This document shows, piece by piece, positions 52,516-59,900 of a stretch of DNA of 64,000 nt; position 1 is the stretch's first letter; each line of letters begins with the position of its first letter. The DNA lies in assembly GCA_937915775.1 (NCBI GenBank), contig CALGGQ010000352.1:1-64000 (forward strand). The letters run 5' to 3'. Under the pieces are notes generated by a model, which ran no database searches, had not been told where the DNA came from, and worked only from the letters and a program-made list of their open reading frames with translations. The DNA is from an uncultured Clostridia bacterium (GTDB lineage Bacteria; Bacillota; Clostridia; Oscillospirales; Acutalibacteraceae). Position numbers and translations under genes: made by a program.

Positions 52516-53100
52516 ATGACTAAGCAAGAGGTTAATAACAATATTCGATACAATGAAAATTTGGTTCGGCAATATGAAAACACAATAAGTAGATTAAACG
52601 GGCAAATTAACACTCTCAATAGCGAAATACGGCAGGTTAACTCGCAGATAAGCCAGCTAAACACTAAAAAGAACAACCTTAACAATCAAATTAAGGAATT
52701 AAACCAATTAAAAACAAAATACCAAAAACTACAAACGAGTTTTTCAAACCGACAGAACGCACGTCTTCGTAAATTCACAGCTAATTTTTCTCGTAATTTT
52801 AATGCAAAGTTTGTCGCTTCATATGTTAGCGGAATGAAATCTTTGTTATCTGGAAACGAGTATAAGAAAGCATATAACGGGTTGACATCAGCTATCAACA
52901 CGATTTCAAATAAAATTAAAGCTCTGCAAAAAGATGTGGATTCACTCCAAAAAGATATAAACTCTAAAAATAAAAGTATAGAATCTAAACGGAGAAGCAT
53001 TTCTTCATATCAGAGTCAGCTTTCAACTGCGAGGAGTAACTTATCATATCGCAGACAGAGAATTACATATTGGAAAAACCAATTAAAATATGCAACATAA
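52516..53100 (+). CDS. YwqH-like long coiled-coil protein
   Basis: The start at ATG 52516 follows GGGAGGTG at 52503-52510; an in-frame ATG at 52501 overlaps that box. The 194-residue protein is coiled-coil almost throughout, with heptads such as 'ISRLNGQINTLNSEIRQVNSQISQLNTKK' abbreviated here, a short basic middle and a second coil. Length and position recall YwqH/DUF5082 proteins encoded beside LXG toxins. It may be a targeting partner for the effector at 53748. Confidence 0.6.
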   Translation: MTKQEVNNNIRYNENLVRQYENTISRLNGQINTLNSEIRQVNSQISQLNTKKNNLNNQIKELNQLKTKYQKLQTSFSNRQNARLRKFTANFSRNFNAKFVASYVSGMKSLLSGNEYKKAYNGLTSAINTISNKIKALQKDVDSLQKDINSKNKSIESKRRSISSYQSQLSTARSNLSYRRQRITYWKNQLKYAT

Positions 53101-53118
53101 TTAGGGAGGAAAAACAGT

Positions 53119-53406
53119 ATGGCAAGTAAAGATTTGATTGTTGATGATGATTATATTAATAGTATGGGCAATTATTTTTTGCAACAAGGTGAACATATTG
53201 ACTCAATGATAAACAGTTATGTTTCAATAATGAGAACAACGAAAAACAAGGCTATAAGCTCAGGTGAAGTTTCAAAAGCCTTAGGAACATATATTACATA
53301 TGCAAGCAAGATGAATAAACAAGTCGGGAAAATCTCAAAGAACACAAAAAAACTGACAAAGAATTTTTTATCACGGATTGATGCTGAAGATAAATATCTG
53401 TTTTGA
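53119..53406 (+). CDS. Small helical T7SS partner, 95 aa
   Basis: ATG 53119 follows GGGAGGAAAA. The protein is a predicted two-helix bundle without a WXG turn and ends 'LSRIDAEDKYLF'. It resembles the DUF3130/LXG-associated alpha-helical proteins that bind the N-terminus of LXG effectors and help export. A C-terminal F/D-type signal may be present but is imperfect. Confidence 0.6.
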   Translation: MASKDLIVDDDYINSMGNYFLQQGEHIDSMINSYVSIMRTTKNKAISSGEVSKALGTYITYASKMNKQVGKISKNTKKLTKNFLSRIDAEDKYLF

Positions 53407-53415
53407 GGTGCTAAT

Positions 53416-53688
53416 ATGGCAGAAATAAATATAAAAATAAAAGAAATTGATAATGCTATACAAAGTCTTAAATCTTTACAAAAGGAATGCAACGGGTTTA
53501 AGACTACACCACCGTCAACAGTTGGTGGCGGCAAAACCGTGAGTGAGTTAGAAGAGTTGGCAAATGTTTATAAAAATATTAACAATGATTTTTCTCTTTT
53601 GCTATCAAATACAATTTCGTTTTTGCAAAATGTAAAAAACAGTTATGTTTCAAGCGACCAAAAGGCAGCAAATAAGATTTTAAAATAA
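53416..53688 (+). CDS. Small helical T7SS partner, 90 aa
   Basis: ATG 53416 follows GAGGTG. Two helices are joined by a glycine-containing turn ('TPPSTVGGGKTVSELEE'), and the end reads 'VKNSYVSSDQKAANKIL', close to the tail of TIGR04197-type WXG100-like effectors. Its length and the preceding gene suggest that the pair forms a pre-secretion complex with the effector encoded next. Confidence 0.62.
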   Translation: MAEINIKIKEIDNAIQSLKSLQKECNGFKTTPPSTVGGGKTVSELEELANVYKNINNDFSLLLSNTISFLQNVKNSYVSSDQKAANKILK

Positions 53689-53747
53689 TAACTACAATGT
53701 TTATTCATAAATAGAATACAGGCAATTAGGAAGCGTGGTGTTGTGAA

Positions 53748-55244
53748 GTGTATAGGGATTTTTCAGCCAAATCAAAAAATCAGCTTCTAAGTTTAGTTTC
53801 TCAAGTTGAAAATGAAAAGGTATCGAACTTTACTGATTGGGTTGGTGATAGATGGCTCGATTTTCAATCGTGGATTGGGAAATTAAATATTAGAAACTAT
53901 CTGAACAATGTTAATGAATATCACAAAAAGGTAATTGATAAAAACAATGCTACAAAGAAAAGCATCGAAAACATTTTTAAAAATGTTGCAAGTGTAGACT
54001 TAACATATAGCGCATATTTCAGTCAAACAAAGTCACTACTTGAGCAGTGGCAAATTTATATTAGAGAAATGGGCTATATTGTTAATCCTTCAAATGGGTG
54101 CTTTAATGCTGACTTTACGAAAAAAACTCTTAGCAAAAGATTAGCAACTGTTTCTGAATTAGAGTTAGATGAAAATGCATTAAAAACGAAAGAAGAATTA
54201 ACAAAAGATGTACTAAAAAAAGAATCAAAATTATTTAGTGGACTTGCTAAACTGGTAAAAAAAAGGGATAAATCTGCTTCTAATAATTTTGAACTTACCT
54301 CTTCTGCATTTTCTTATATTGCAGGATTATATACTTTTTATACAGCTGATTATAAAGATACTAGTGATATTGTTTCCGGTAGCCTTAAACTTACAAAAGA
54401 CTCTACAAAGATGTTCAGTGGTGTGTATAAACATCTCGAAGGGAATCTTCTTGCTAAAAACACAAGCGTAATCCAGGCGGCTAAGTTTGGAAAGAAGTTT
54501 GGCAAAGGTGTCGGCATAATATCTCTAATCGGGAATCTTGCAGGATTTGGCGGAGAATCAATTAATACCTTTAAAACGTTAGTTAACGAAGATGCGGAAG
54601 GATATGAAAAACTTACAAGTGTAATGAAAAGCACTTCTGCAGGTACCGATGTTGCAAAATCGGTGTTCACTCTTAAATGGGGACAAAAAGTCTTGACAAG
54701 GGGTGTTACTGCAAAGTACCAATGGGGAACAACAGCGAGTAACGCTTCTAAGTTGAGCAAAGCAAATGCTATTGTTTCCGTCATTGGCGTTGGTGCAGAT
54801 ACAATTACTGGAATGGCCAATGCTTATGGTAAAGTTTCTGCAGATGGTGTAGTTGATTCGAGGGATTTTGGAGAGATTGGTATAAGAGGCTCGATAAAAG
54901 GTTTAACTTCTGTAGTTGGAAAACTGACATTTGGCATTACTGATATTGCAGGATTACAAGACAAATCTGATAAAATAAGCGATAATGTTATTAACTATGT
55001 TGATACAAAAGGCGCTGATTTTGTTAAAAGACATGATTATTCATCGCAATATGTCCAAAATGCTCAATTTTTAATGGATTATGCAGACGATACGGATAAT
55101 AATATTGCGTTGAGAATAGGAGCTTCTGCAGTGGCTGGTACTGGTATGATAGGTGCTGTAATTATTGATGGAGTAGGAGATGGATGTAGTTGGGTTGGAA
55201 ATAAAATTTCAAATGGTTGGAATACCGTTAAAAGTTGGTTTTAA
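53748..55244 (+). CDS. Putative T7SS effector, membrane-active C-terminus
   Basis: The best start is GTG 53748 with a weak AGGAAG site; the true start could differ. The 498-residue protein has a helical N-terminal targeting-like region (about 20-110, 'DWVGDRWLDFQSWIGKL', 'IDKNNATKKSIENIFKNVASVD') that I cannot firmly call LXG. The centre and C-terminus are glycine- and alanine-rich with several moderately hydrophobic segments ('GVGIISLIGNLAGFGG', 'AIVSVIGVGADTITGMAN', 'ASAVAGTGMIGAVIIDGVGDG'). This composition fits pore-forming or membrane-depolarising toxins. Position after three helical partners and before DUF4176 supports effector status. Confidence 0.65.
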   Translation: MYRDFSAKSKNQLLSLVSQVENEKVSNFTDWVGDRWLDFQSWIGKLNIRNYLNNVNEYHKKVIDKNNATKKSIENIFKNVASVDLTYSAYFSQTKSLLEQWQIYIREMGYIVNPSNGCFNADFTKKTLSKRLATVSELELDENALKTKEELTKDVLKKESKLFSGLAKLVKKRDKSASNNFELTSSAFSYIAGLYTFYTADYKDTSDIVSGSLKLTKDSTKMFSGVYKHLEGNLLAKNTSVIQAAKFGKKFGKGVGIISLIGNLAGFGGESINTFKTLVNEDAEGYEKLTSVMKSTSAGTDVAKSVFTLKWGQKVLTRGVTAKYQWGTTASNASKLSKANAIVSVIGVGADTITGMANAYGKVSADGVVDSRDFGEIGIRGSIKGLTSVVGKLTFGITDIAGLQDKSDKISDNVINYVDTKGADFVKRHDYSSQYVQNAQFLMDYADDTDNNIALRIGASAVAGTGMIGAVIIDGVGDGCSWVGNKISNGWNTVKSWF

Positions 55245-55279
55245 GCTATTATAATAAATAAGAGAAAGGGTTTATAAGT

Positions 55280-55564
55280 ATGTTTAATGAATTTTTACCT
55301 ATTGGAAGCGTTGTCATTTTAAAAGGTGGAATCAAAAAATTAATGATAACAGGTTACAAAGTCGCTACTGATAATGAACCAAATCATTACTATGATTACA
55401 TCGCTGTTTTCTATCCGGAGGGCTTTATCGGTTCGGATAACGGAATGTTATTTAACCATAGTGATATTAATGATATTGTTTTTAAGGGGTACGATAATCC
55501 TGAACGGAAAGAGTTCATAAGCTTTTTAGATGATGCATATAAGGAAGAACAAAATAACGAGTAA
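55280..55564 (+). CDS. DUF4176 protein
   Basis: The 94-residue protein shows the DUF4176 pattern from its first residues: 'FLPIGSVVILKGGIKKLMITGY', 'YDYIAVFYPEGFIG' and 'LFNHSDINDIVFKGYDN'. DUF4176 proteins are found almost always in T7SS loci beside effectors. Their role is not settled; an accessory or immunity-related function is possible. It is the last gene before the operon terminator. Confidence 0.88.
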   Translation: MFNEFLPIGSVVILKGGIKKLMITGYKVATDNEPNHYYDYIAVFYPEGFIGSDNGMLFNHSDINDIVFKGYDNPERKEFISFLDDAYKEEQNNE

Positions 55565-55590
55565 TACCAAAATATTGCCACTGATTTACC

Positions 55591-55634
55591 TAAAAAAACA
55601 AGCAGATACATTTGTATCATGCTTGTTTTTTTAG
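55591..55634 (+). terminator. Terminator of the T7SS operon
   Basis: AAAAAAACAAGCA and TGCTTGTTTTTTT form a long stem with an inner GATACA/TGTATC-type pairing. The A and T runs make it active in both directions. It marks the right boundary of the T7SS unit. Confidence 0.9.
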
Positions 55635-55658
55635 TCGAACCAAATTTCAAGAAATCAC

Positions 55659-55711
55659 TTGACAAATGAGAGTAAGTATAATATAATCGTATCACAAGGA
55701 ACACGGTGTTC
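55659..55711 (+). promoter_or_regulatory. Promoter and operator of the LexA-like gene
   Basis: A consensus -35 TTGACA (55659-55664) and -10 TATAAT (55682-55687) have a 17-base spacer; a second TATAAT overlaps at 55677-55682. At the expected start of transcription lies the palindrome GAACAC-G-GTGTTC (55699-55711), a likely operator for autorepression. It is similar to, but spaced differently from, the Firmicutes LexA box. Confidence 0.75.
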
Positions 55712-55734
55712 GCTATCAGCGAGGAGTGAATTAA

Positions 55735-56364
55735 ATGGCAGCCAATAAGAAAAATGTGCTGAACCCACAATTATTGATAGATATAAAACAGTATATCAAT
55801 GATTATTATACGGAAAACAATAAAACCCCTACTATTCGCACAATAGCAGAGGCTATGAATATCGGCAGCACAACGGCACACAAATATGTAAATCGCCTGA
55901 AGGAAACTGGCGAAATTGAATATTCTGCAAATCGTCACGGTTCCGAAATAAAAACCGATTATATCAACAAAGTTACCGAGAATAACATTATGATCGGACT
56001 TGTCGGTTCTGTATCCTGTGGACCACTCACATTTGCGGAACAGAACATTACTGATTATTTTAGAATCCCTGCTTCTCTTGTCGGTAAAGGCGAATTTTAT
56101 ATGCTTGAAGCACACGGCAATTCAATGATTAACGCAGGAATTCATAACGGAGATTATGTAATTATTAGGAAACAAAACACTGCTGAAAACGGACAAATTG
56201 TAGTTGCTCTTGAAGATGACGAAACCACCCTTAAACGCTTTTATAAGGACACAAAAAACAAGCGATTCCGGTTACACCCTGAAAATGATGAAATGAACGA
56301 TATATATGTTGACGAAGTTATTATTCAAGGTATCGCCGTAGGAGTATATCATAAGTTTGAATAG
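55735..56364 (+). CDS. LexA-like S24 repressor
   Basis: The 209-residue protein has an N-terminal winged helix of LexA type ('TIRTIAEAMNIGSTTAHKYVNRLKETGEI') and a C-terminal S24 autoprotease domain. The expected cleavage site reads SCGP (Cys-Gly in place of Ala-Gly) near 92-95; the catalytic serine is in 'HGNSMINAG' near 128 and the lysine in 'TTLKRF' near 165. It should self-cleave upon RecA activation and derepress its targets. Likely targets are its own promoter and perhaps the polymerase operon. Confidence 0.88.
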   Translation: MAANKKNVLNPQLLIDIKQYINDYYTENNKTPTIRTIAEAMNIGSTTAHKYVNRLKETGEIEYSANRHGSEIKTDYINKVTENNIMIGLVGSVSCGPLTFAEQNITDYFRIPASLVGKGEFYMLEAHGNSMINAGIHNGDYVIIRKQNTAENGQIVVALEDDETTLKRFYKDTKNKRFRLHPENDEMNDIYVDEVIIQGIAVGVYHKFE

Positions 56365-56376
56365 AGATGATTTGAA

Positions 56377-56649
56377 ATGGAAACTGATTATTGGAATCAA
56401 GTATCTACCCCAAGACCTAACCCACCGAAACCAAAAATTGCAGTTAAAACAATCCTCTCTTGTAATGAACAAGGCATAATGACGCCTTTAGTAATCTTTT
56501 GGAAGGACGGAAGCAAGTTCAAGGTGGACGAGGTTGTGGATATTAAGCCCCGTGGAATTAACACGATTCTTTACAAAGTCAAAATACACGGAAAACTAAA
56601 AGATTTATACTTTAACCAAAACAAATGGTATGTCGAGCAGAAAGGATAA
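56377..56649 (+). CDS. Unknown protein downstream of the LexA-like gene, 90 aa
   Basis: The ATG lies 12 bases after the repressor stop, with GAGATGATTTG as a weak site. The protein has a proline-rich start ('STPRPNPPKPKIA') and a beta-rich body ('IFWKDGSKFKVDEVVDIKPRG', 'YFNQNKWYVEQ'). Small proteins of this type follow LexA-like genes in several ICEs and may belong to the damage response, but I cannot name the family. Confidence 0.55.
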   Translation: METDYWNQVSTPRPNPPKPKIAVKTILSCNEQGIMTPLVIFWKDGSKFKVDEVVDIKPRGINTILYKVKIHGKLKDLYFNQNKWYVEQKG

Positions 56650-56845
56650 GTGATAAGAAAATAGAACGGTAATTTGAAATTTGTGAATGATAAAAAGTGT
56701 AAATATAGATGACAAGCGATATAGTGAATAGACAATAGCCTTTAAATTGCCGGAAATCAAATACGATTATGTATCAAATAGTGTAAATGCCGGTAATTGA
56801 CTATTCAATTATCGGTCATTTTATTCTATAAATGCAGGAGGTTTT

Positions 56846-57034
56846 ATGAACAGACAAAAAGCAAGACTCGTCAGAACGCCAATTCATAAAATCCCTCTCG
56901 GAGAAACAATAAAAAAACCCGATGGTACTTATGCTCTCAGAGTTAAAAAGCCCAAAAGTAATGAATATGAAGAAGTACCAATGGATACTTTGATGTCCAT
57001 TATGGTAAAAGAAGCCGAGAGAAGCGCACAGTAA
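56846..57034 (+). CDS. Small unknown protein, 62 aa
   Basis: ATG 56846 follows GCAGGAGG. The protein is basic ('RQKARLVRTPIHKIPLGE') with a helical C-terminus ('MDTLMSIMVKEAERS'). It is soluble and I recognise no domain. The 195 bases before it contain a -35/-10-poor AT-rich stretch with the near repeat TTGCCGG/TGCCGGTAATTGA. The strong ribosome site supports translation. Confidence 0.5.
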   Translation: MNRQKARLVRTPIHKIPLGETIKKPDGTYALRVKKPKSNEYEEVPMDTLMSIMVKEAERSAQ

Positions 57035-57107
57035 GACGTAAGCCGATATGAGCTGACGCAGTGCGCAAAACTAAAAATGTCGAAGTACGAGCGAAGCCAA
57101 ATTGAGC

Positions 57108-57170
57108 AGCGCCGCCACAAACATGAACGCACCATATATTAGTAGTGCTGTGTTGTGACGGCGCTTTTTA
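57108..57170 (+). terminator. Terminator in the 57035-57480 gap
   Basis: AGCGCCGCCACAA (57108-57120) pairs with TTGTGACGGCGCT (57153-57165) with one mismatch, a large loop and then TTTTTA. The rest of the gap to 57480 is AT-rich and I see no gene in it; GAAAGGAG at its end serves the gene at 57481. Confidence 0.7.
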
Positions 57171-57480
57171 TTAAAACAATAATTCTGTCAACTTAAAAAT
57201 CTATTGAATTTGTGTCTCTTTTTGTTATTTTTATCATATTTTTTGTATTTATTTGTTTAATGAAGACAAATATGATTATTCTTGTGGAAATACCAAAAGA
57301 ACAGGCAACACACCATATTTAGCCTAATAATGAAGATAATCGTAAAATTATTACAATATACAGAAAGTTGTTTTTTCAAAGTTAAACAAAAATATGTTAT
57401 TTATGCTAAAAATCTACAGATTTATTTATAAAAGTAACATATAATATATTGAAAGGAATAGAGTCAAGAAAGGAGAAAAA

Positions 57481-57687
57481 ATGATTGTAAAAGATGTAAA
57501 AAATAATACTGTTTGTATGATAGAACCTGATACAGGAATAGTATCACTAAAATATAAGGGACTTCAAGTGGATTTTGTACTGCCAATAGGCAGTACATAT
57601 AGGGTTTTAAGAAACTCTACTGAAACAACAATATATCACAAAGGAGCCTCTGATTACAAAATAGAATCATCAATAAATAATAAATAA
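57481..57687 (+). CDS. Small unknown protein, 68 aa
   Basis: ATG 57481 lies six bases after AAGAAAGGAG. The protein is beta-rich ('NNTVCMIEPDTGIVSLKYKGLQVDFVLPIGSTYRVLRN') with no signal peptide or membrane segment. A clear terminator follows, so it is a single-gene unit. No family recognised. Confidence 0.5.
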   Translation: MIVKDVKNNTVCMIEPDTGIVSLKYKGLQVDFVLPIGSTYRVLRNSTETTIYHKGASDYKIESSINNK

Positions 57688-57707
57688 TCCTTTGAGTTAG
57701 TACATGG

Positions 57708-57751
57708 CCTGGATAGACAAATGCACAATGCTTGTCTATTCAGGTTTTTTT
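57708..57751 (+). terminator. Rho-independent terminator
   Basis: CCTGGATAGACAA (57708-57720) pairs with TTGTCTATTCAGG (57732-57744) with one G-T pair, followed by seven T residues. It closes the 57481 unit. Confidence 0.88.
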
Positions 57752-57859
57752 ATTAAAAATGGACGTTATTCGCCCTGTTAAACGGTTTTATTGAGGAGCA
57801 AAGTGAAAGCTCCACTATATAAATAATAATCTGGTGTTTTTGGATGCATACAGAAACGG

Positions 57860-57957
57860 CGGATACATATAGCAATAACTCCACATTGGAAAAGTTGTTA
57901 TAGGTACCCTCTTTTTGTTGCGTCCTTTTATGTATCCGTCTGCTTTGCCAGAGCAGA
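57860..57957 (+). promoter_or_regulatory. Structured leader of the sigma-like gene
   Basis: CGGATACATA (57860-57869) is the inverse of TATGTATCCG (57929-57938), and TCTGCT/AGCAGA (57939-57957) forms a small hairpin that ends next to the ribosome site GAAAGGA. The leader could fold so as to control access to the start at 57969. Confidence 0.5.
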
Positions 57958-57968
57958 AAGGATACAAA

Positions 57969-58364
57969 ATGAAAAAGATTAGATACACTTTTGCTAACGG
58001 AGAAACATCCAAAATTGAAGTAAATGATGAGCTCGCTGCTGTTATCGCTGAATGCGACAGAGTTGAACACGCAAATGATGAAAAGCAGCGTTACCATTGT
58101 TATTCATTAGATGAGTGTGATTATGAAGGTGCCGATTTTGCTTGTGAGGACGAGGGATTTGAAAGATTATTTGAAGATAACAAAGATAGCGAAAAGCTAT
58201 CTGTGGCGCTTACAAGTCTCACAGAGTGTCAGTTTTCTGCTGTTCAAGCGGTATTTTTTGAAGGCATGACGCAAGAAGAATATGCCAAAAGAAAAGGTAT
58301 TAAACAATCAGCAGTATCGCAACATTTATCGGCTGCAATAAAAAAAATAAAAAAATTTTTTTAA
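57969..58364 (+). CDS. Sigma-70 region-4-like regulator
   Basis: ATG 57969 follows GAAAGGA. The 131-residue protein has an acidic N-terminal half and a C-terminal helix-turn-helix of sigma region 4 type ('LTECQFSAVQAVFFEGMTQEEYAKRKGIKQSAVSQHLSAAIKKIKKFF'). Region 2 is absent, so it is not a full sigma factor by sequence. Small region-4 proteins of this kind are typical of Tn916-like and Clostridia ICEs, encoded near xis/int, where they regulate excision or transfer. A structured leader precedes it. Confidence 0.82.
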   Translation: MKKIRYTFANGETSKIEVNDELAAVIAECDRVEHANDEKQRYHCYSLDECDYEGADFACEDEGFERLFEDNKDSEKLSVALTSLTECQFSAVQAVFFEGMTQEEYAKRKGIKQSAVSQHLSAAIKKIKKFF

Positions 58365-58511
58365 AACTACTTATATTTTCACTTTGAAATCTGCGTATAG
58401 TGAAGGGGTTGTTTTCCATCCTCTTCACGAACCTTGAAAAGTGAATACCCATTCGTCAGTAACATCAATTCCAATGTTCTTTGAAAAAGGACAAGCCACT
58501 TTATGTGCCAC

Positions 58512-58730
58512 GCCAAGACCTCTCCTTGAGAGTGAGCGATAAAGACACATATAAGTATAAGCCCGCAGCTTATATGGCGACGACAGTTGGAAGGATAATG
58601 GTACTCCCGTAAGGACAATGAACGATGACGGTTTATTCCATACGGCTCGGAGAGAACCTCGGAGGGGTGAGATTCCCGTGGAGCAGATTAGCACTCTGCC
58701 TGCTGACGACTTCCCAAGTGATATTCACTT
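58512..58730 (+). ncRNA. Structured RNA candidate, copy A
   Basis: A 511-base non-coding gap (58365-58875) holds a segment that matches another at 62482-62675 in blocks: GCCAAGACCT, GAGCGA.AAA, GATAATG.TACT, GGGGTGAGATTCCC and CTTCCCA. Between the blocks the sequence differs but hairpins are kept: CTCTC/GAGAG, CATATAAG/CTTATATG and GCAG/CTGC here, against CTTCC/GGAAG, CCGG/CCGG and ACGC/GCGT there. Compensatory change of this kind points to a structured RNA. I cannot assign a named family. Strand follows the neighbouring genes. A further hairpin CAAGTG/CACTTG follows at about 58715. Confidence 0.65.
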
Positions 58731-58875
58731 GCACAAGGGGTGTCGAGGACAAATGTTGTGCGTATCCGTTTGTTAGTTTCATTTTAGCAATAGTCTGAGA
58801 TTAACCGACGATATTACATAGCACTCATTTGTTCCGAATGGGTATTTGCACTTTCAAATAATACGGAGGTGTAAA

Positions 58876-59430
58876 ATGGAAAATCAGAATTTAATCAAAC
58901 GAGGCAGTATTTTTTACTATGATTTAGGAGCAACAGATGGCTCGGTACAAAGCGGAACAAGACCTGTAATGATTGTTCAAAACGATAAAGGAAACTTTTA
59001 CAGTCCTACTTTAATTGTCGTGCCAATAACAAGTGTTCCTAAAAAGTTTTATATGCCTACCCATGTGTTTATCGGAACACAGTTCGGTTTGACAGAAGAT
59101 TCAATGTTACTTGCCGAACAATTAACAACAATAAGCAAAGATAGTCTGCGAGAGTTTATAGGAGTGGCTACAAAGGACTTTATGAGGCAGGTTGACCGTG
59201 CGTTAGCGATAAGTATAGGGTTAACCCGAAAAAGCCGTAAAAAGACCTTTGAGGCGTGTCTATGTCCTACTTGCTTAAACAACTTTTTTGTAACTCACAA
59301 CTATATCATCCGAAGGATAGATAAATTTCAAACAGAAAAAGACACTTGCACTTACTGTCAGCAGCGTCTTGGATATGATTACCGAATTATAGATAGGAAA
59401 GAGAGGAATACAGATGACCGTAGCAGCTGA
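58876..59430 (+). CDS. PemK/MazF-like protein with C-terminal zinc ribbon
   Basis: ATG 58876 follows ACGGAGGTG and is preferred over an upstream start. The first 115 residues have the PemK/MazF pattern ('KRGSIFYYDLGATDGSVQSGTRPVMIVQND', 'PTLIVVPITS'). The last 60 add two CxxC pairs ('CLCPTCLNNF' and 'CTYCQQRLGYD') likely to bind zinc. MazF enzymes are mRNA endoribonucleases, but no antitoxin gene precedes this one. The extra domain and the place beside xis/int suggest a regulatory role in the ICE. Confidence 0.8.
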   Translation: MENQNLIKRGSIFYYDLGATDGSVQSGTRPVMIVQNDKGNFYSPTLIVVPITSVPKKFYMPTHVFIGTQFGLTEDSMLLAEQLTTISKDSLREFIGVATKDFMRQVDRALAISIGLTRKSRKKTFEACLCPTCLNNFFVTHNYIIRRIDKFQTEKDTCTYCQQRLGYDYRIIDRKERNTDDRSS

Positions 59431-59611
59431 AAAACGAGTATATACAGTTAGTGAAATAATGAGTATTCTTGATATAAGTCATTGTACGGCGTACGCTCTT
59501 ATTAAATCCAGACAGTTCAAGAGCGTTAAGGTCGGCAAGGGATACAGAATATCAAAAAAGAGCTTTGATAATTGGCTCAATGAAAACGAATCCTGTCAAT
59601 TATGCGATTAA
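59414..59611 (+). CDS. Excisionase-like HTH protein, 65 aa
   Basis: It overlaps the PemK-like gene by 17 bases behind GAGAGGAA. The protein is a MerR-type winged helix of the excisionase family ('YTVSEIMSILDISHCTAYALIKSRQFKSVKVGKGYRISKKSFDNWL'). Such proteins bend DNA at attachment sites and bias the integrase toward excision. It is the first of three related genes before the integrase. Confidence 0.82.
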   Translation: MTVAAEKRVYTVSEIMSILDISHCTAYALIKSRQFKSVKVGKGYRISKKSFDNWLNENESCQLCD

Positions 59612-59684
59612 AATAATCGCATAATTAACATACCTTTTTCCTTCCCGTATAATGTAGCCGAGCCTAAAGCTTGGCTACATTATA
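59598..59684 (+). promoter_or_regulatory. Two palindromes around a promoter
   Basis: AATTATGCGATTA (59598-59610) and TAATCGCATAATT (59614-59626) form a perfect 13-bp inverted repeat that overlaps the stop of the preceding gene. Next come a -35 TTAACA (59625-59630) and a -10 TATAAT (59648-59653) with a 17-base spacer. A second inverted repeat, TATAATGTAGCC (59648-59659) and GGCTACATTATA (59673-59684), contains the -10. Both look like operators for the xis-like genes. Confidence 0.65.
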
Positions 59685-59698
59685 TCGGAGGTAATATT

Positions 59699-59899
59699 AT
59701 GGCAAAAACAAGTATGTCCGTTATGGAAATGGGCAAATCACTCGGCTTGAAGAAAACCGAATCCTATTGGTTAGTACATAAAAACTACTTTGAAACCCGT
59801 ATTGTTGCGGGAAAAATGAGAGTAATGGTTGATAGTTTTGAAAAATGGTATCAATCACAAAAACACTATAAAAAGGTGTCTGAAAAAACGGAGGTGTGA
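59699..59899 (+). CDS. Excisionase-like HTH protein, 66 aa
   Basis: ATG 59699 follows GGAGGTAAT. The protein keeps the excisionase outline ('SVMEMGKSLGLKKTESYWLVHKNYFETRIVAGKMRVMVDSFEKWYQSQ') but is more divergent than the two flanking ones. It is expressed from the palindrome-flanked promoter at 59598-59684. Probably a DNA-bending accessory factor for excision. Confidence 0.75.
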   Translation: MAKTSMSVMEMGKSLGLKKTESYWLVHKNYFETRIVAGKMRVMVDSFEKWYQSQKHYKKVSEKTEV

Positions 59900-59900
59900 A

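Noticed and set aside
52418..52519. A 33-codon ORF between the WXG100 and coiled-coil genes whose stop overlaps the next ATG
   Set aside because: It has no ribosome site, is built largely on the hairpin sequence and has no recognisable features, so chance is more likely.
34686..55634. The recombinase at 34686 as integrase of a separate genomic island carrying the T7SS
   Set aside because: An island should be bounded by direct repeats. The 23-bp repeats are inverted and enclose only the recombinase. No copy is visible at the right end of the T7SS near 55.6 kb.
56650..57480. CRISPR array or iteron origin in the AT-rich gaps
   Set aside because: No regular repeats with uniform spacers are present, only a terminator and scattered short AT-rich similarities.
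58512..58730. Group II intron or retron remnant
   Set aside because: No reverse transcriptase ORF, and no recognisable domain V, was found in the gap.
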